Positions 49,101 through 59,638 of a DNA stretch of 64,000 nt are shown here, piece by piece. The stretch's first letter is position 1, and each line of letters opens with the position of its first letter. The translations under genes were made by a program, and so were the position numbers. The notes beneath the pieces were generated by a model. The model was not told the origin of the DNA. It ran no database searches and was given only the letters and a program-made list of their open reading frames with translations. Source of the stretch: Colius striatus. Lineage: Eukaryota; Chordata; Aves; Coliiformes; Coliidae. The DNA lies in NCBI RefSeq assembly GCF_028858725.1, contig NC_084790.1, positions 6,622,669 through 6,686,668 of the forward strand, in the 5' to 3' direction.

Positions 49101-51079
49101 GTCCTTTTCCTGCTCTCTGCACTCTGGTCCCAAAAGCAGTGCTCATCTTGCCTCTGCTGCTGCATCTGAAACAAGTCCTTGTCCTTCCCGAGGAGCCTGC
49201 TGCGATGTCCTGTGGGCCCAAGGACACAAGCTCTGCTGCTGCTAGCACTTTGTGTCATGCTCTTCCCCTTGGTTTGAATGAGGAGCTGTTGTGCAGGGGC
49301 TGGGGAAGCCCGAGCTTTGCAGTCCAGCCATGCTGCGCTCCCAGGAGGCCAGGCCCTGCCTCTATCACGTCACTGCAGTAATCTCAGAGGATATGGTGGG
49401 GTTTCTCACAGAAGTCTAAGGAAGAGGTAGAAGCTAGCATGTGGTGTGGCTTGGCCCCTCTCAGGTGCTGGCTCATTTTCAGCTGTGCACATAAGCGTGT
49501 CACCAGGCAGAAAGTTCTGCAAAGTTGACTTTTAAAACCATGTCTTTTTAACTACCAGAATAACCACACTTGAGATCAGTGAAAGTGACTCAGAGAGGGG
49601 ATTGAACCGTGGCCCAGAACTCTTCCACGCTAGACTGATAAAATGGGTTTAGGATATTTCCGGCTTTGATAAACTAGATTGCTTCTCTGCCTCAACATGA
49701 ATTTCCCTCTGAAAATGCAGGCACAGTATGGCTGTGGGCTGGAGAAAGAAAGTCCTGGAAGCACAGAAAGGGGTGGTGAGGAGTAGCTCCCCAGGCATGG
49801 GACAGTGAAGCTGCAGGCATCTGTTTCAGAAAAGCCTTTTACTCCGTGTTGGTGCTCCCTGCTCCAGGAGGGCAGCAGCTCTCCCTGCTGAGCACACCCA
49901 ACAAGGACTCTCAGCATGCTGCACCAGGCAGTGCTTCAGAGACAACAGTTCGTGGTAGATTAGGGGAGAGCAAAAGTAATTATGTATATTGACTGAAAAA
50001 GAGAAGTATCTCAGCATTTCCGGTCTTTCTCTCATGCTCTGGAAAATAAAACCCACTGGTTTTGTCAGCTGCACCTCCTCAGCTCTATCCCCTTGCTAGA
50101 CTGGCTGGACCGGGAAATGTGGCAACCTCTCCCCATTTATCTCCGGTTGCTATACCATCATCTGGAGGGACAGCACAATTCTGTGTGGGCCACCTGAGAA
50201 AACCCTTCTGCTGATGCTCTCATCTTTCAAACCTCGTTTCCTGATGGCTTCCTGTGGACCCGTCTGTAAAGATCACTGAAGATATTAGACTATGCTGCTC
50301 CAGTGCTCTCAACTTCACAGGACTGTCTATCCATCTAACATCTTTTCAATGATTTCAGTCTAATTATCATACCCATCTCAGATTTCACTTTTATGTCTGG
50401 GAATGTACTGGTCCACGATCACCAGTAGATCTCCCATATTTTGAAGATGCCAGAGGAAAAGGAGACTCTGGTACTGAAGAGCAGCAGCGGTGATTTCCAC
50501 AACAGCAAACCCCCAGCCTCTCCTCCTGCCTAGACTGAGCAGATCATCAATCCTAGCAGTTCTCCCCTTCTCCCACATTTGGTATTGGTGTGTTTTACAG
50601 AAATGTGAGAAGACAAAAATAACTTTAAAGGTGGTTTTGGATGCTCTGTGCAACCCGCCACCCCTCTGATTCCCCACAGTCATGATTAACCAGGCCTCAG
50701 GAAAACGCCAGGTAGTGGAGCAGGCTGGTACTGGGTGGAGCAGGCGATGCAGACACTTTGCTGAGGCGATTCCAGGTGTTTTGCCTGTGATCTGTTTTGC
50801 TGGGCCTGGAGCAGCATCTAGGTTTTCAGAATATGTGTGAGCCGTGTTGGGTGGGGGTTACCCTTCTGCTTCCTATTGCCGTGCATCACAGAGAAAAGGA
50901 CAAAAGGTTAGGCCATATTATGATCTTACTGTCACTTCAGAGAGGGCAGGCAACAACCATTGTCCTTGAAAAACTCCAAAACCAGATTCGTGCCTCACCA
51001 CCTTTTTGTCTTGTCACCACTCATTCACCTGCTTCTTCCGTCTGTGAAAGCGCAGTGGAGCACTGAAACGTGGCCCAGG
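46121..51079. other. Intergenic DNA upstream of PAX5 CpG domain
   Basis: No coding gene is supported. A short poly-T run lies near 48205-48217. Longer open frames at 46179-46760 and 48869-49381 have no recognisable domain and overlap frames on the other strand. Confidence 0.5.
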
Positions 51080-53614
51080 CCATGGCGAGACCACTGACCC
51101 TCCGCAATAGCCGTGGCCTTGCGGTGGGCTAGCCCTCGAGCCGACATTTCCCGGGGGCTTTAGCCACGCTGCGCTGTCTCATCCCCTCAGGGGTTGCTCC
51201 GGGGAGAGCCCCCGTGTCTCAGGGATCGTCTCGGGGAGCGCCTGCCCCATCCCGGCTGCTGCCAACCCTGCTGGCACCGGCAGCGTTGCTGCCTGTGGTG
51301 AGAACCGCGAGGGCTTTTCCTGCGCGTCCGAGGGGTCTCACAGACGCTCGCTGACGGAGCGGCGGGGCAGGATCGGTCCCGCGGAGCGCAGTCCCGGCAC
51401 TGCGAGCAGGCTGCGGACCGGAGCACCGCTCCCTGGGGGCCCTGGGCAACGCAGGGCTTTCCGCCGGCCTTTCACCCCAGATCCGTCCCCCGGGAGCGAG
51501 GGGAGTCGCTGCCCGCGGGCATCTCCGCGCCGCCTTCGTTAACCGCTGGTGGAGGTGCCCGAGCGGCGCCGGGGACGGGCCGTGCCCCCGCCGCAGCCCC
51601 GCCGCCGCCCCCCGCGCTCCCGAGGCGAGCGGGCGGCTCCGCGGGCGAGGCGAGAGGGGACACGGTTGCTCCGCAGCCTGATTTTAGGACAATAAAGAGG
51701 TTTTCGTTCATTTCCGTGCGTGAGGTCAGAGAAGCGCTCCCGGGCTCCTCGCTGCTGCCGGCGCCGTGGGCCGGCGCGGTCGGGAGAGGCGGGCACCCGA
51801 CTGGATGCGGGGAGTCCGCCGGTTCGTCTGGGGCTGCCTCTGCCCCGAGCAGCGCTGCGGGAAGGAGCGTCCCGGAGCGGCCGTTCGCACGGAGCGGCAC
51901 TTCGGGGCGAGACAGCGGGGAGCGGGCTCCGGCCGCAGCTATTTCTGTGTAATCAAATGAGAGCAAAGAAACGTTGGTGAAAAGGGAAGCAAAGGGGTGA
52001 AAGGCTGGAGCCGGCCTCCCGCCAGCCTCGGTGCCCTCGGAACGGAGCCCGGCGGCAGCGTCCCGGAGGGCCTGGGCCCGGCCCAGCTGTGCAGCTGTCC
52101 GGGACAGCCGGGCCGCCGCTCCTCGGATGCGACGGCGTCTGAAGAGGAGGAATGTTGCGTTTCGGAAAGAGAGTCGTGCCCATGACAGCTCCCGGGGGCC
52201 TCGAGGGGAGCGAGGCTACGCTGGGAGAGGCGGCCAGGAGACCTTTCCCCGGCCTGGTGTCTCCAGATCCCAGTCTCTCCTTCCCAGTAGGGCCCGGCAC
52301 GAGCGGGGCTGCCCCTACCCGCTCTGCCTGCAGGCAGCGGAGGCCCCCTCCCTCCCTCCGTTCCTCCCACCGATGCCCTGCCGCTGTCCGCTGCCGCTCG
52401 GCCCCGGGGCGCGGCTGCCCCACGCGCGAGGGCGGCGGTGAGGCGGCGGCGCCGGGGCAGGCAGGGGAGCAGGACCCACCCGCGCCTCGCTCCAGCTGAC
52501 TGGTTTCACGTCTGAGCGTGTTCCGTGGGAGAGAGACGGGGCGGCGGCACGGGAGGCGGCGGGCACGGGATGAGCACGGGTGGTAGTGGGTGCATCTCTG
52601 CGGGCGCCGATGGGCGAGGGGAGCGGCGCAAGTCCGCAGGACCTCTGTGCGGGCCCGGTTTCACGGGAGGCGCCCCGTGGCTGATGTTTATTTTATCCTT
52701 TGGGAAGGGCAGCGCCGGTTATTTCTCCCCCCCCCCCCCTCCCAGCGGCTTTACTGAAAAATAAATCTGGGAGCGACCGCGGGCCCGTGAATTCTCTCCT
52801 TCCCCCCTCCCCGCCCTCCCCCGCGCCACCGAGGCCTGCAGGATGCGGTCGGGGCTCTGCAGCCGCGGCTTGGTGCCGGCGGAAGGCCGCCCCGCAAACG
52901 GGCAGTGCGGGGTGAACTCCGAGCATCCTCCCTCCCCCCGCCCGGCCTCCTAGGCCAGTCCAGACCCCCCCCCCCAGAATCTCTGCCGGGCCCCTCGCCC
53001 CTGGTTGCCCCAGATCAGCTCCAGCCTAAAGGCTTTCCCCAAGCGCGGGGTGAGGGGCTGGGCCGAGTCGGGGGGGATGCGGGGCACCGGGGGTCCCGCC
53101 GCCGCCCTCCGGGCGCTGGCAGGCCGGGCTCCGTCCCGCCCCCGCGGCGGCCCAGCCCGTCGAGGAGCGTGGCCCCGGGGCTGCGGCGTCACCCCCGGCC
53201 CGAGAAGGGGAAGTCGGTTCTGATGAAAAGTTGTTGAGGGGGCCGGGGCTGGCGGAGGCAGAGCGGGCGGGTGCCGCAGCCGCGCCGCTGCTTCGTCCCG
53301 CCGCCGATGCCGCTGCTCTGCAGCAGCAGCCGGCGGAGCGCTCGGGGGGCGGCTGGTTGAGAGCAAACTTTGATTCCTGCTACAACAGATGTCAGAGTTT
53401 TCTTGGGTTTTGGCTGCGTCTGGGGACATCTTGTGATGTTTTAGAGAACAGGACATGATCTCACATGGCGAGGAGCTCTTTAGTTTCTTAATCATTTCAC
53501 GGTTCCTTCAGAGGCTTTTTTCCACCTAAAACGTTTAGTTTCAGCTCAGTGATCAGCTGCAAAAGCTCGGCGGGGAGCGGAAGAGTTGAATTATTCCAAC
53601 CTGCGAGAGCCCCT

Positions 53615-53797
53615 CAAAAAAAAAAAAAAGGAAAGAAAAAGATAAAATAAAGAAGTAAAAAAGAGAAAATAAAGAAGAAAGAGAAAAGGAAGAAAAGGAA
53701 AGGAAAGAAAAGAAGAAAAGAAAAGAGAAAAAAGACAAGAAACAAAAAACAAGAAAAGAAGAGAAAGGGGGAAAAGAAAAGAAAGCACAGGAAAGCG
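53615..53797 (+). repeat. Polypurine (A/G) tract next to exon 1A
   Basis: About 180 bases are almost entirely A and G on the plus strand, made of irregular GAAAA, GGAAA and AAGAAA units with only scattered T and C. It ends about 60 bases before the exon 1A start codon, so it lies in the promoter or 5' UTR. GATAAAATAAAG (53640-53651) is the only TATA-like word near exon 1A. Long polypurine tracts can form triplexes and exclude nucleosomes. Confidence 0.9.
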
Positions 53798-53857
53798 ATA
53801 ACAACACGACTTGGAAACTTTTCTCACTGTCCGTTTCCCCCCGTCTGAAAAGCGAAG

Positions 53858-53903
53858 ATGGAGCTGGAGAAAACCTACGCGACCCCCCGGGCCGGGCGCT
53901 CAG
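53858..53903 (+). CDS. PAX5: PAX5 exon 1A coding part (isoform A N-terminus)
   Basis: PAX5/BSAP is a nuclear DNA-binding regulator that commits cells to the B lineage and helps pattern the midbrain-hindbrain. This exon encodes MELEKTYATPRAGRS plus the first base of a Gly codon. The human exon 1A N-terminus differs at a few residues (MDLEKNYPTPRTSRT, from memory). It ends CAG/GTGGGA, a GT donor in phase 1. Joining it to exon 2 completes GGA (Gly) and continues [11 protein letters not shown]. The upstream frame context and the polypurine tract leave this ATG as the natural start (GCGAAGATGG, purine at -3 and G at +4). It lies 3.19 kb upstream of exon 1B. The 5' UTR start is not determined. Confidence 0.9.
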
Positions 53904-54239
53904 GTGGGACTGGGGATGGGCGCCGCGGGGTACACCGAGACCAGCCGCCGCGGCCTGTCACGCGTGGGCCGCGGTGCGGGTCAGTAGTAGGGGGCAGCGC
54001 GGCCAGATCCCCGTGGGGACTTCGGGGCAGGGTGGGGGCTGCCGAGACCCTCGTGTCCCCCGAAACGCCAACCTCCCCGCCCGGCGCCGGGACCGCCCGG
54101 GTGTTTCCCGGCCCCGAGGCTGGGGCCGGGCGGGCGGAGGCAGTGGGGACCAGGGGCCGGCAAGAAGAGAGGGCCGGCGGCGCGGCCGTGGTGCCGGCGG
54201 CGGGTGCGGGCGCGGAGGCGGCCTCGCGGCTTGGTAGCG

Positions 54240-54322
54240 GAATGCAATTCCGAAGCGATCGATGAGGCCTTTTATTAGTTAAATCGCCTGAATAATCGTT
54301 TAATCGATACAGCATTTTATGT
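54240..54322. promoter_or_regulatory. AT-rich block with homeodomain-like words inside the CpG domain
   Basis: It contains GAATGCAATTCCG, TTTTATTAGTTAAATCG and TGAATAATCGTTTAATCGAT. It is sharply AT-rich within more than 70% GC surroundings. AT-rich blocks that persist inside a CpG island often mark conserved binding sites. Function is inferred only. Confidence 0.35.
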
Positions 54323-55714
54323 CGGCGCGCCGCATGCCCCGCGCGGCGGGGGCGGCCGGGGGCGGGAGGGGGGGTCGGGAAGCGGCAACACCGGCAGCTC
54401 TGCCCGGGCCGGGCAGCGAGCGGAACGAGGCCTTTGCGGCCGCGGGCACGGCGGGACCGCCGCATCCCTGAAGGGTGTCGGGCCGGAGGGCTTCACGCGC
54501 AGTGCCCCGCTGCGGAGGACGAGGAGGAGAAGGAGAATGAAGGCAGGGCTGAAGGCCTGGGAGCAGGGAAGGGAACTGACTCTTCCCGCCCGCTCTCACT
54601 CCTCCGCACAGGCCGGCGCGGCATTCCGGTCCCTGCATCGCCCAATATCGGGGTCTGCCTCGGGCCGAGGTGTCGAGCGGGTACGAGGCACGTCTGTCTC
54701 GACGGTCCCTGTCCCAGCCCAGCGACATTGCCCGCTGCGCATTAGCCCCGGCCGGACTCCCCTGTCCGAGCTCCTAGGCGACAGCTCGGTTGCGGCCGGG
54801 AGTTTCGCGTTCAACGAAAACTCGCTCCACGGCGCCGTCGGCAGCCGCCTGGGCCCCGCCGCCGTGAGGGAGGCCCGGCCTGGCCCCGGCTCCACTGAGG
54901 CCCCGAAGGCGCGGGCCGCGGGCAAGCGGGACGGGCGGACAGCGGGACGGACAAGGAGGGGGATGGGTAGGTCTCGTCCGGGAGTGACGGGCAAATCTTC
55001 CCTCCGCTGCCCATCCCCCGGCCGACGCCGGGCCAGGAGACTGGGGCCGCGGTGGCCAAGGAGGGGTGGCAGTAGAGCAGCGGAGCTGAGGCCGAGGGTG
55101 TCGGCCTGGATGGGCTCTGCCGTGCCCCCACGCTAACCCACGGCGGGACGGGTGGGCCCGGGGAAGAAAGCACCGCTGCCGCTTTATCTGTCCCGCAGCC
55201 CCAGCACGGGGGGATGGCGCCGCCCGGGGCAAAACCTCTGTGCCGGTGGCCGGAGCGGGAACATGTCGACGCTGGAGTCGGCGACTCCGGCCTGGCAGCG
55301 CGTCCCTCCCCGGGGCCGATGTGCCCCAGCGAGCCCGCGTACAGCGCGAGCGGGCAAAGACCTCGATCGCGGCGCCGATCCGCGCCGCTCCGAGCCCTCA
55401 GTCCGGGTCCCGTGGCCGTCAGGGACGCACGGCCACGGGACGCGCCGTCCGAACCACCGGGAAGACAAACGGCCAAGGAAGCTCAGTCTGGGTGGAGGGG
55501 TTGCCCACGGCCACGGGACGCGCCGTCCCCTCGGCGAGGGGTGTCCTGGGTCCGCGGATGCTCGGCGCGGCCGCCGGGGGCTCCATGGTCCCAGGACACG
55601 CGCGCCGGCGCCCCCGCGCCTCCCCCCCTCCCGCGCCCCGCGCCGCGGTCTCGCGTGGCTGCGCCCCCGCCCCGCCCCGTCCGGCTGGGGCGTGCGGCCA
55701 CGCCCCCCGCCCCC

Positions 55715-55795
55715 ATTGGCCCGCCGCCCGCCAATTGGCGGCGGCGCCGCCCGGCGGCCAATGCGGGCCGCCGGCAAGTTAACTTTTCCGATTGG
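55715..55795. promoter_or_regulatory. PAX5: Cluster of five CCAAT boxes upstream of exon 1B
   Basis: ATTGG occurs at 55715-55719, an overlapping palindromic pair CCAATTGG at 55731-55738, CCAAT at 55758-55762 and ATTGG at 55791-55795. These fall within 81 bp, embedded in GC boxes. GTTAAC (55778-55783) lies between the last two. NF-Y binds such sites and often defines TATA-less promoters. The cluster is about 1.25 kb upstream of the exon 1B ATG, so it probably marks the exon 1B promoter or the start of a long GC-rich 5' UTR. No TATA box is evident. Confidence 0.65.
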
Positions 55796-56397
55796 CCGGG
55801 GCGCTGAGTGACGGCCCCGCCCCGCCCCCCCGCCACTGTCCAGCCGCGCGGTGCTGAAGCGCCGCCCGCCGCGCCTCCTCCGCGGGCGCGCTGGGGCGCG
55901 CGGCGTGGGCGCGGGGCCCGGCGGGGGCCGGCGGCCGCGGGCGCGGTCCCGGGGCGGCGCCCCCCGCCCCGGCTGGGCCGCCGCGCCCCGCCCAGCGCGC
56001 CCCCGCGCGGCCCGCCCCCGCCCCCGCCCCCTCCGCCCGCCACAACCCCCGCCGCGGGCCGCGGGCCGGCAGCGCGCCGGGCGCACCGCCCGAGCCAGGC
56101 AGGCTCCGCGCCGCCCCGGCAGCCCGGCGGCCGACGGCGGGCGGGGAGGGGGTCGGCTGCGGCCCCGCGGCCTGGCGGGCGGCGGCGGCGGCGGCGGCGA
56201 TGGGCGCGCCGCGCCGGCGGCGCAGGTCGGACGGCGGCCGCTGACGGGGCGCCCCTCGGTCCCGCGGGGCCGCGGCGAGGCGAGGCGCGGAGAGCCCGGC
56301 CCCCGCCCCGCTTCCCCGCCCTCTCACACACCTTCCCCCGCCGCTCCCCGCGCCCACCGCCGCCCCGCCCGGCTTCGCGAGTTTCTGCCAGCGGCGC

Positions 56398-56442
56398 GGC
56401 GGGGGAGGGGGTGGGTGGGTGAGTGGGGGGGGGGGTGGGGAC
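56398..56442 (+). other. G-run block, probable G-quadruplex former
   Basis: The plus strand has successive runs of G (GGGGGAGGGGGTGGGTGGG, then GAG and an uninterrupted run of about eleven G, then TGGGG). Many four-run combinations with loops of 1-4 nt are possible. It lies about 600 bp upstream of the exon 1B ATG on the coding strand. Confidence 0.8.
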
Positions 56443-56825
56443 GGCACAGGCGGAGCGCGCCGCCGCCCCGGGACCGAGCCCCGCGCGGACGGGGCGCCCG
56501 CCCCCGCCGCCGCCCGCCCCGGCCGCCGCCGCCGCGCAGCCGCCGGCGCCGCCAGCACAAAGAGCCGTCGGGGAGGGGAGCGCCGGGCTCCCGGCCGCCG
56601 GACCGAGACGCCCGCCCCCCTCCGCGCCCGGCGCCGCCTCGGAGCCGGCAGGCGGGTGCCGCGGCTCGGCGGGCGCCCGGGGAGCGGCCGGGGGCAGAGG
56701 TGCAGCCCGGGGCGGCCGTTCCTCGCCGCCCCCGACGGAGCTACCGGACGCTGCGAGCAGCGTGAGGAGCCGCGCTCAGCCGGCGCTCTCGGATACCGCA
56801 GCCCCACTTGGGGCGGGACTCTTCG

Positions 56826-56938
56826 TTTTTGGTTTTTTTTTTGCGTTTCTTTTTTTGTTTGTTTTCATTTGTTTTTCTTTTTCTTCGGTTTTTTTTTAAT
56901 CGTTTTTTGGTCTTTTGAGGGTTTTTTTTTTTTTTTTT
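56826..56938 (+). repeat. T-rich tract before exon 1B
   Basis: About 113 bases are mostly T in runs of 3 to 18, broken by G and CG. The tract starts abruptly at the edge of the densest CpG island and ends about 105 bases before the exon 1B start codon. It may be in the 5' UTR, where it would be U-rich, or at the promoter edge. No transposon is attached. Confidence 0.9.
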
Positions 56939-57045
56939 GATCGGTGTCCGGCTGTTTCCCCGGGCTTCCTCCCCTGGCCCCAAAGCCGAGCACCGACGGC
57001 GAATCGATACCTACTCGGCGAGGCCGCTCGGTCCGGACCGCTCCG

Positions 57046-57088
57046 ATGGAAATACACTGTAAGCACGACCCGTTCGCAGCGATGCATA
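57046..57088 (+). CDS. PAX5: PAX5 exon 1B coding part (isoform B N-terminus)
   Basis: It encodes MEIHCKHDPFAAMH plus one base (A), and ends CATA/GTAAGTGG, a consensus donor in phase 1. Spliced to exon 2 (first bases GA) the junction codon becomes AGA (Arg), giving MHRHGGVNQ. This is the known PAX5 exon 1B N-terminus (human MEIHCKHDPFASMHR, from memory). PAX2 has a related N-terminus that reads MHPGHGG instead, so the Arg junction favours PAX5. In mammals 1B is the downstream alternative promoter and is reported as the TATA-less one. The start context is CTCCGATGG. The frame stays open beyond the donor, but that is read-through into intron. Confidence 0.92.
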
Positions 57089-59445
57089 GTAAGTGGGTGC
57101 CCTTCAACTTCTCTCACACTGCCGCGATCGCGGAGCGGGTCCTGGGCCGCCTATCCTCTCTCACTCCGGGTCTTCCAACAGACGGCGGTCCGGGCTGCCG
57201 CCGTCCGCGGGGCTGCTCTGACGCCTGCAGCCCCCTCGGCCCGCCGGGGCCGCCGTGCCACTCCGGGGAGACCGCTCGCGCCGCGGGAGTGGTTTTCCGA
57301 TGGACAGACAGAGGCAGGATGCCGGCCACTTGTCCGAGGTGTCTTTTCGCTTGAAGGAAAGCCCATGCAAATGTGTGTTTAAATACAGAGATAGACAGAC
57401 ATCGAACTAGATGTGTATATCTACCGTATATATGTATATATCGGTGTACATATATGTATTTTTCCTCCCAAATCAAATGTCTGGGAAGAAAACTGCCTGG
57501 TATTTCCGACGAATGGAAAAGTTTGCTATAGGATATTCTCCCTCTATTTCAACATTTTAATGTTCGTTAATTAAAAAAAAAACGAACAAGAAAAATCATC
57601 AAAACCAAGCCACCAAAAAAACCCACCAAAACCCCCTAAAAAGCAAATAACTAGGGAGGGCGCGGATGTGGCTGAAGGGAAGAATTTTTTCTCTTCGACC
57701 ACCGAGGACGGGCAGAGCGATCCCCGTGCGAATCCGGCGCCGGGCAGCGCGGCGGCGGAGCGGGCGGTGGGAGCGGCGAAGTTAACAGGTCGTGCGCGAC
57801 GGGCTCGGCCGAGGTTTGTTGTGCTAGAGAGGTCGGGGAGACTTATCCATTAGCGGGGTGTTATGTGAAATGACATCTTTTCTCACGGTGAGTTAAACGC
57901 TGCATTACGGCGTGCGATGGCGAGGAAATTTAAGGTAGAACTAATCTCATTTCCCGGCGCGCCGCAGCCCGTTGGCTCAAATAAATTTGTTTGCAAAATA
58001 AACCACCCGACACCGGGGCTGGAAATCTCCCGGCCTCTGTCTTGTCCCCGCTCGCTGCTTCTCCGCCTGCTCCGCCCGCTGCACCGTTTCGGAAGGGATC
58101 TGGAGTAAGTATGGCTCATGGTAAGGAGGTGCAAGCGCCCCTGTGGAAACGGACTTTCCCTCCCGCGACAACGTAGCGTTTCAAACCCGTGTTCGTTTCT
58201 CGTGTATTAGTTAACCAAATCACGATTTTACGAAAGGTACACTCTGGACGCGGGCTCCGCCGCCGGAGTGCCCCCCGCCCCGCAAGGGGGTCACTGTGCC
58301 GTCGGACCCGCGGCCCACGGCGTGAGGGCTTCCCGCGTGGGGCCGGACTCCTCGGGGGGGAGATGTCGCTGCGGGTTCCAGCGGCCTCCTCCTTTTTTCG
58401 CGGCTGTGGAAAATCGATACCTTCCGCAGGAATTTCGGGAAAAAACAGAAGGGAAAACACCCCAAAGCCCGGTGCCGTCGCTGTGTCCCCGGCCAACGAT
58501 CTCCGGACCCGCGGCTGCCGGGGGGCGGGGGCGGGGGGGAGGCGACCCTCGTGAAACACGGCGGAGGACCGGGGCATGTGGCGGCGGCTGCCGCGGCGTG
58601 GAGAGCAGCGCCGGCAGGGCAGCCCGGGGCGCGGCGGCCGGCGACGGGTCGATCCTGAGCGTGACCTCGGCCCCGTCTAGTGTCGCCACGGTCCCCGCGG
58701 CTTCCCTGTCGCTTATGAGTAGAGCCCGGGGCCGCGGCCGTTCCCGGGCTGCCGAGGCGAGCGGGGGGCAGCCGGGGCGGCCCTGACTCCCGCGGGCGGG
58801 CTCGCCGGCACCGGCAGCCGCTCGGGTACGCTCGTCTTCCGCCCTACCCGGCGTCCCCGCCTGCAGCTGTCCCGGGGTTACGGGCAGGGCCCGCGGACTC
58901 CGCGTCCGCCCAACTCGTCGGCCCGCCCTCATCCGAAAGCGCCGCCGAGTCTCGCCCCGTCCCCGCTTCCTGCGGTGTGAGGGGGTGCTTCAGCCCGCGG
59001 AGTGGGGCACGGAGTGAGGAGCGCAGCAGTGCTCCGGCCCCGCTCCTCCATCCCCGCACCGGGCTGGGGCCAGAGCCATGCGTGTGTGTGTCCCCACGCC
59101 CCGCGCAGCCTCCCGCCTCGACGGGCCCCCGGCTCCCGCCCGCAGCTGTCCAGGGAGTGCGGCGGCTGGCGGAGCGGGACCCCGGGTGGGCAGTTAGGAG
59201 GGCCCATTCCCGAGGCGATGGCAGGTTTGGGGAGGGGTCCCTCTGCGCGGCGGGAGGGACGGAGGCGGCCCCAGTCTTTGTTCCTCCGGCGGCTGCAGGA
59301 TCGGATGCTTTCGCCCTGGGCAGGCCCGGGCTCTGCCGACCTCCTGAGGGCTGGGGACTTTCTCTGTGGGAGAATCTGCTCTTTTCCTAAAGAGACACAT
59401 CTTAGTGCTTAATTCCTTTTTTTCATCTTCTTTTCTTTCTATCAC
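57089..59445 (+). other. PAX5 intron 1, CpG-rich proximal part
   Basis: An alternating TATATG patch lies at 57413-57465 and an A-rich patch at about 57570-57650. A CpG-rich stretch at 57660-59170 encloses a short AT-rich block at about 57880-58000 with AATAAATTTGTTTGC. No exon is recognised. Confidence 0.6.
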
Positions 59446-59638
59446 TTTTCCTTTCCTTTCCTTTCCTTTCCTTTCCTTTCCTTTCTTTCCTTTCCTTTCC
59501 TTTCCTTTCCTTTCCTTTCCTTTCTTCCTTTCCTTTCCTTTCCTTTCCTTTCCTTTCCTTTCCTTTCCTTTCCTTTCCTTTCCTTTCCTTTCCTTTCCTT
59601 TCCTTTCCTTTCCTTTCCTTTCCTTTCCTTTCCTTTCC
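59446..59638 (+). repeat. CTTTC pentanucleotide microsatellite
   Basis: There are about 37 copies of CTTTC (GAAAG on the minus strand) over 190 bp, with two interruptions (near 59483 and 59522). A five-base period with no stop opens every frame on both strands, producing spurious Phe-Pro-Leu-Ser and Lys-Gly-Glu-Arg repeat frames. It lies in PAX5 intron 1, just beyond the CpG domain. Confidence 0.98.

Larger units (their letters stand above)
53904..57045 (+). other. PAX5 intron 1A / exon 1B promoter and 5' UTR region
   Basis: This GC-rich region lies between the two first exons. It holds the AT-rich block at 54240-54320, direct repeats of CCACGGGACGCGCCGTC near 55433 and 55511, the CCAAT cluster, the G-run block and the T tract listed separately. 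No coding exon is supported. Confidence 0.65.
51080..59200. promoter_or_regulatory. PAX5: About 8-kb CpG-rich domain covering both PAX5 promoters
   Basis: CpG dinucleotides and GC boxes are dense over most of this interval. They are broken by a purine tract (53615-53797), short AT-rich blocks (about 54240-54320 and 57880-58000) and the T tract at 56826-56938. It starts about 2.8 kb before the exon 1A ATG and ends about 2 kb before exon 2. Very long CpG domains of this type are typical of developmental regulator genes, which are often Polycomb-bound when silent. The many long open frames inside, up to about 340 codons and present on both strands at once, reflect stop-poor GC-rich sequence and are not called as genes. 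Confidence 0.8.

Noticed and set aside
55184..56807. Very long open frames on both strands (up to about 340 codons) in the CpG domain
   Set aside because: They are Pro/Arg/Ala/Gly-rich, overlap in several frames at once, and lie in stop-poor GC-rich DNA; no domain or family is recognisable.
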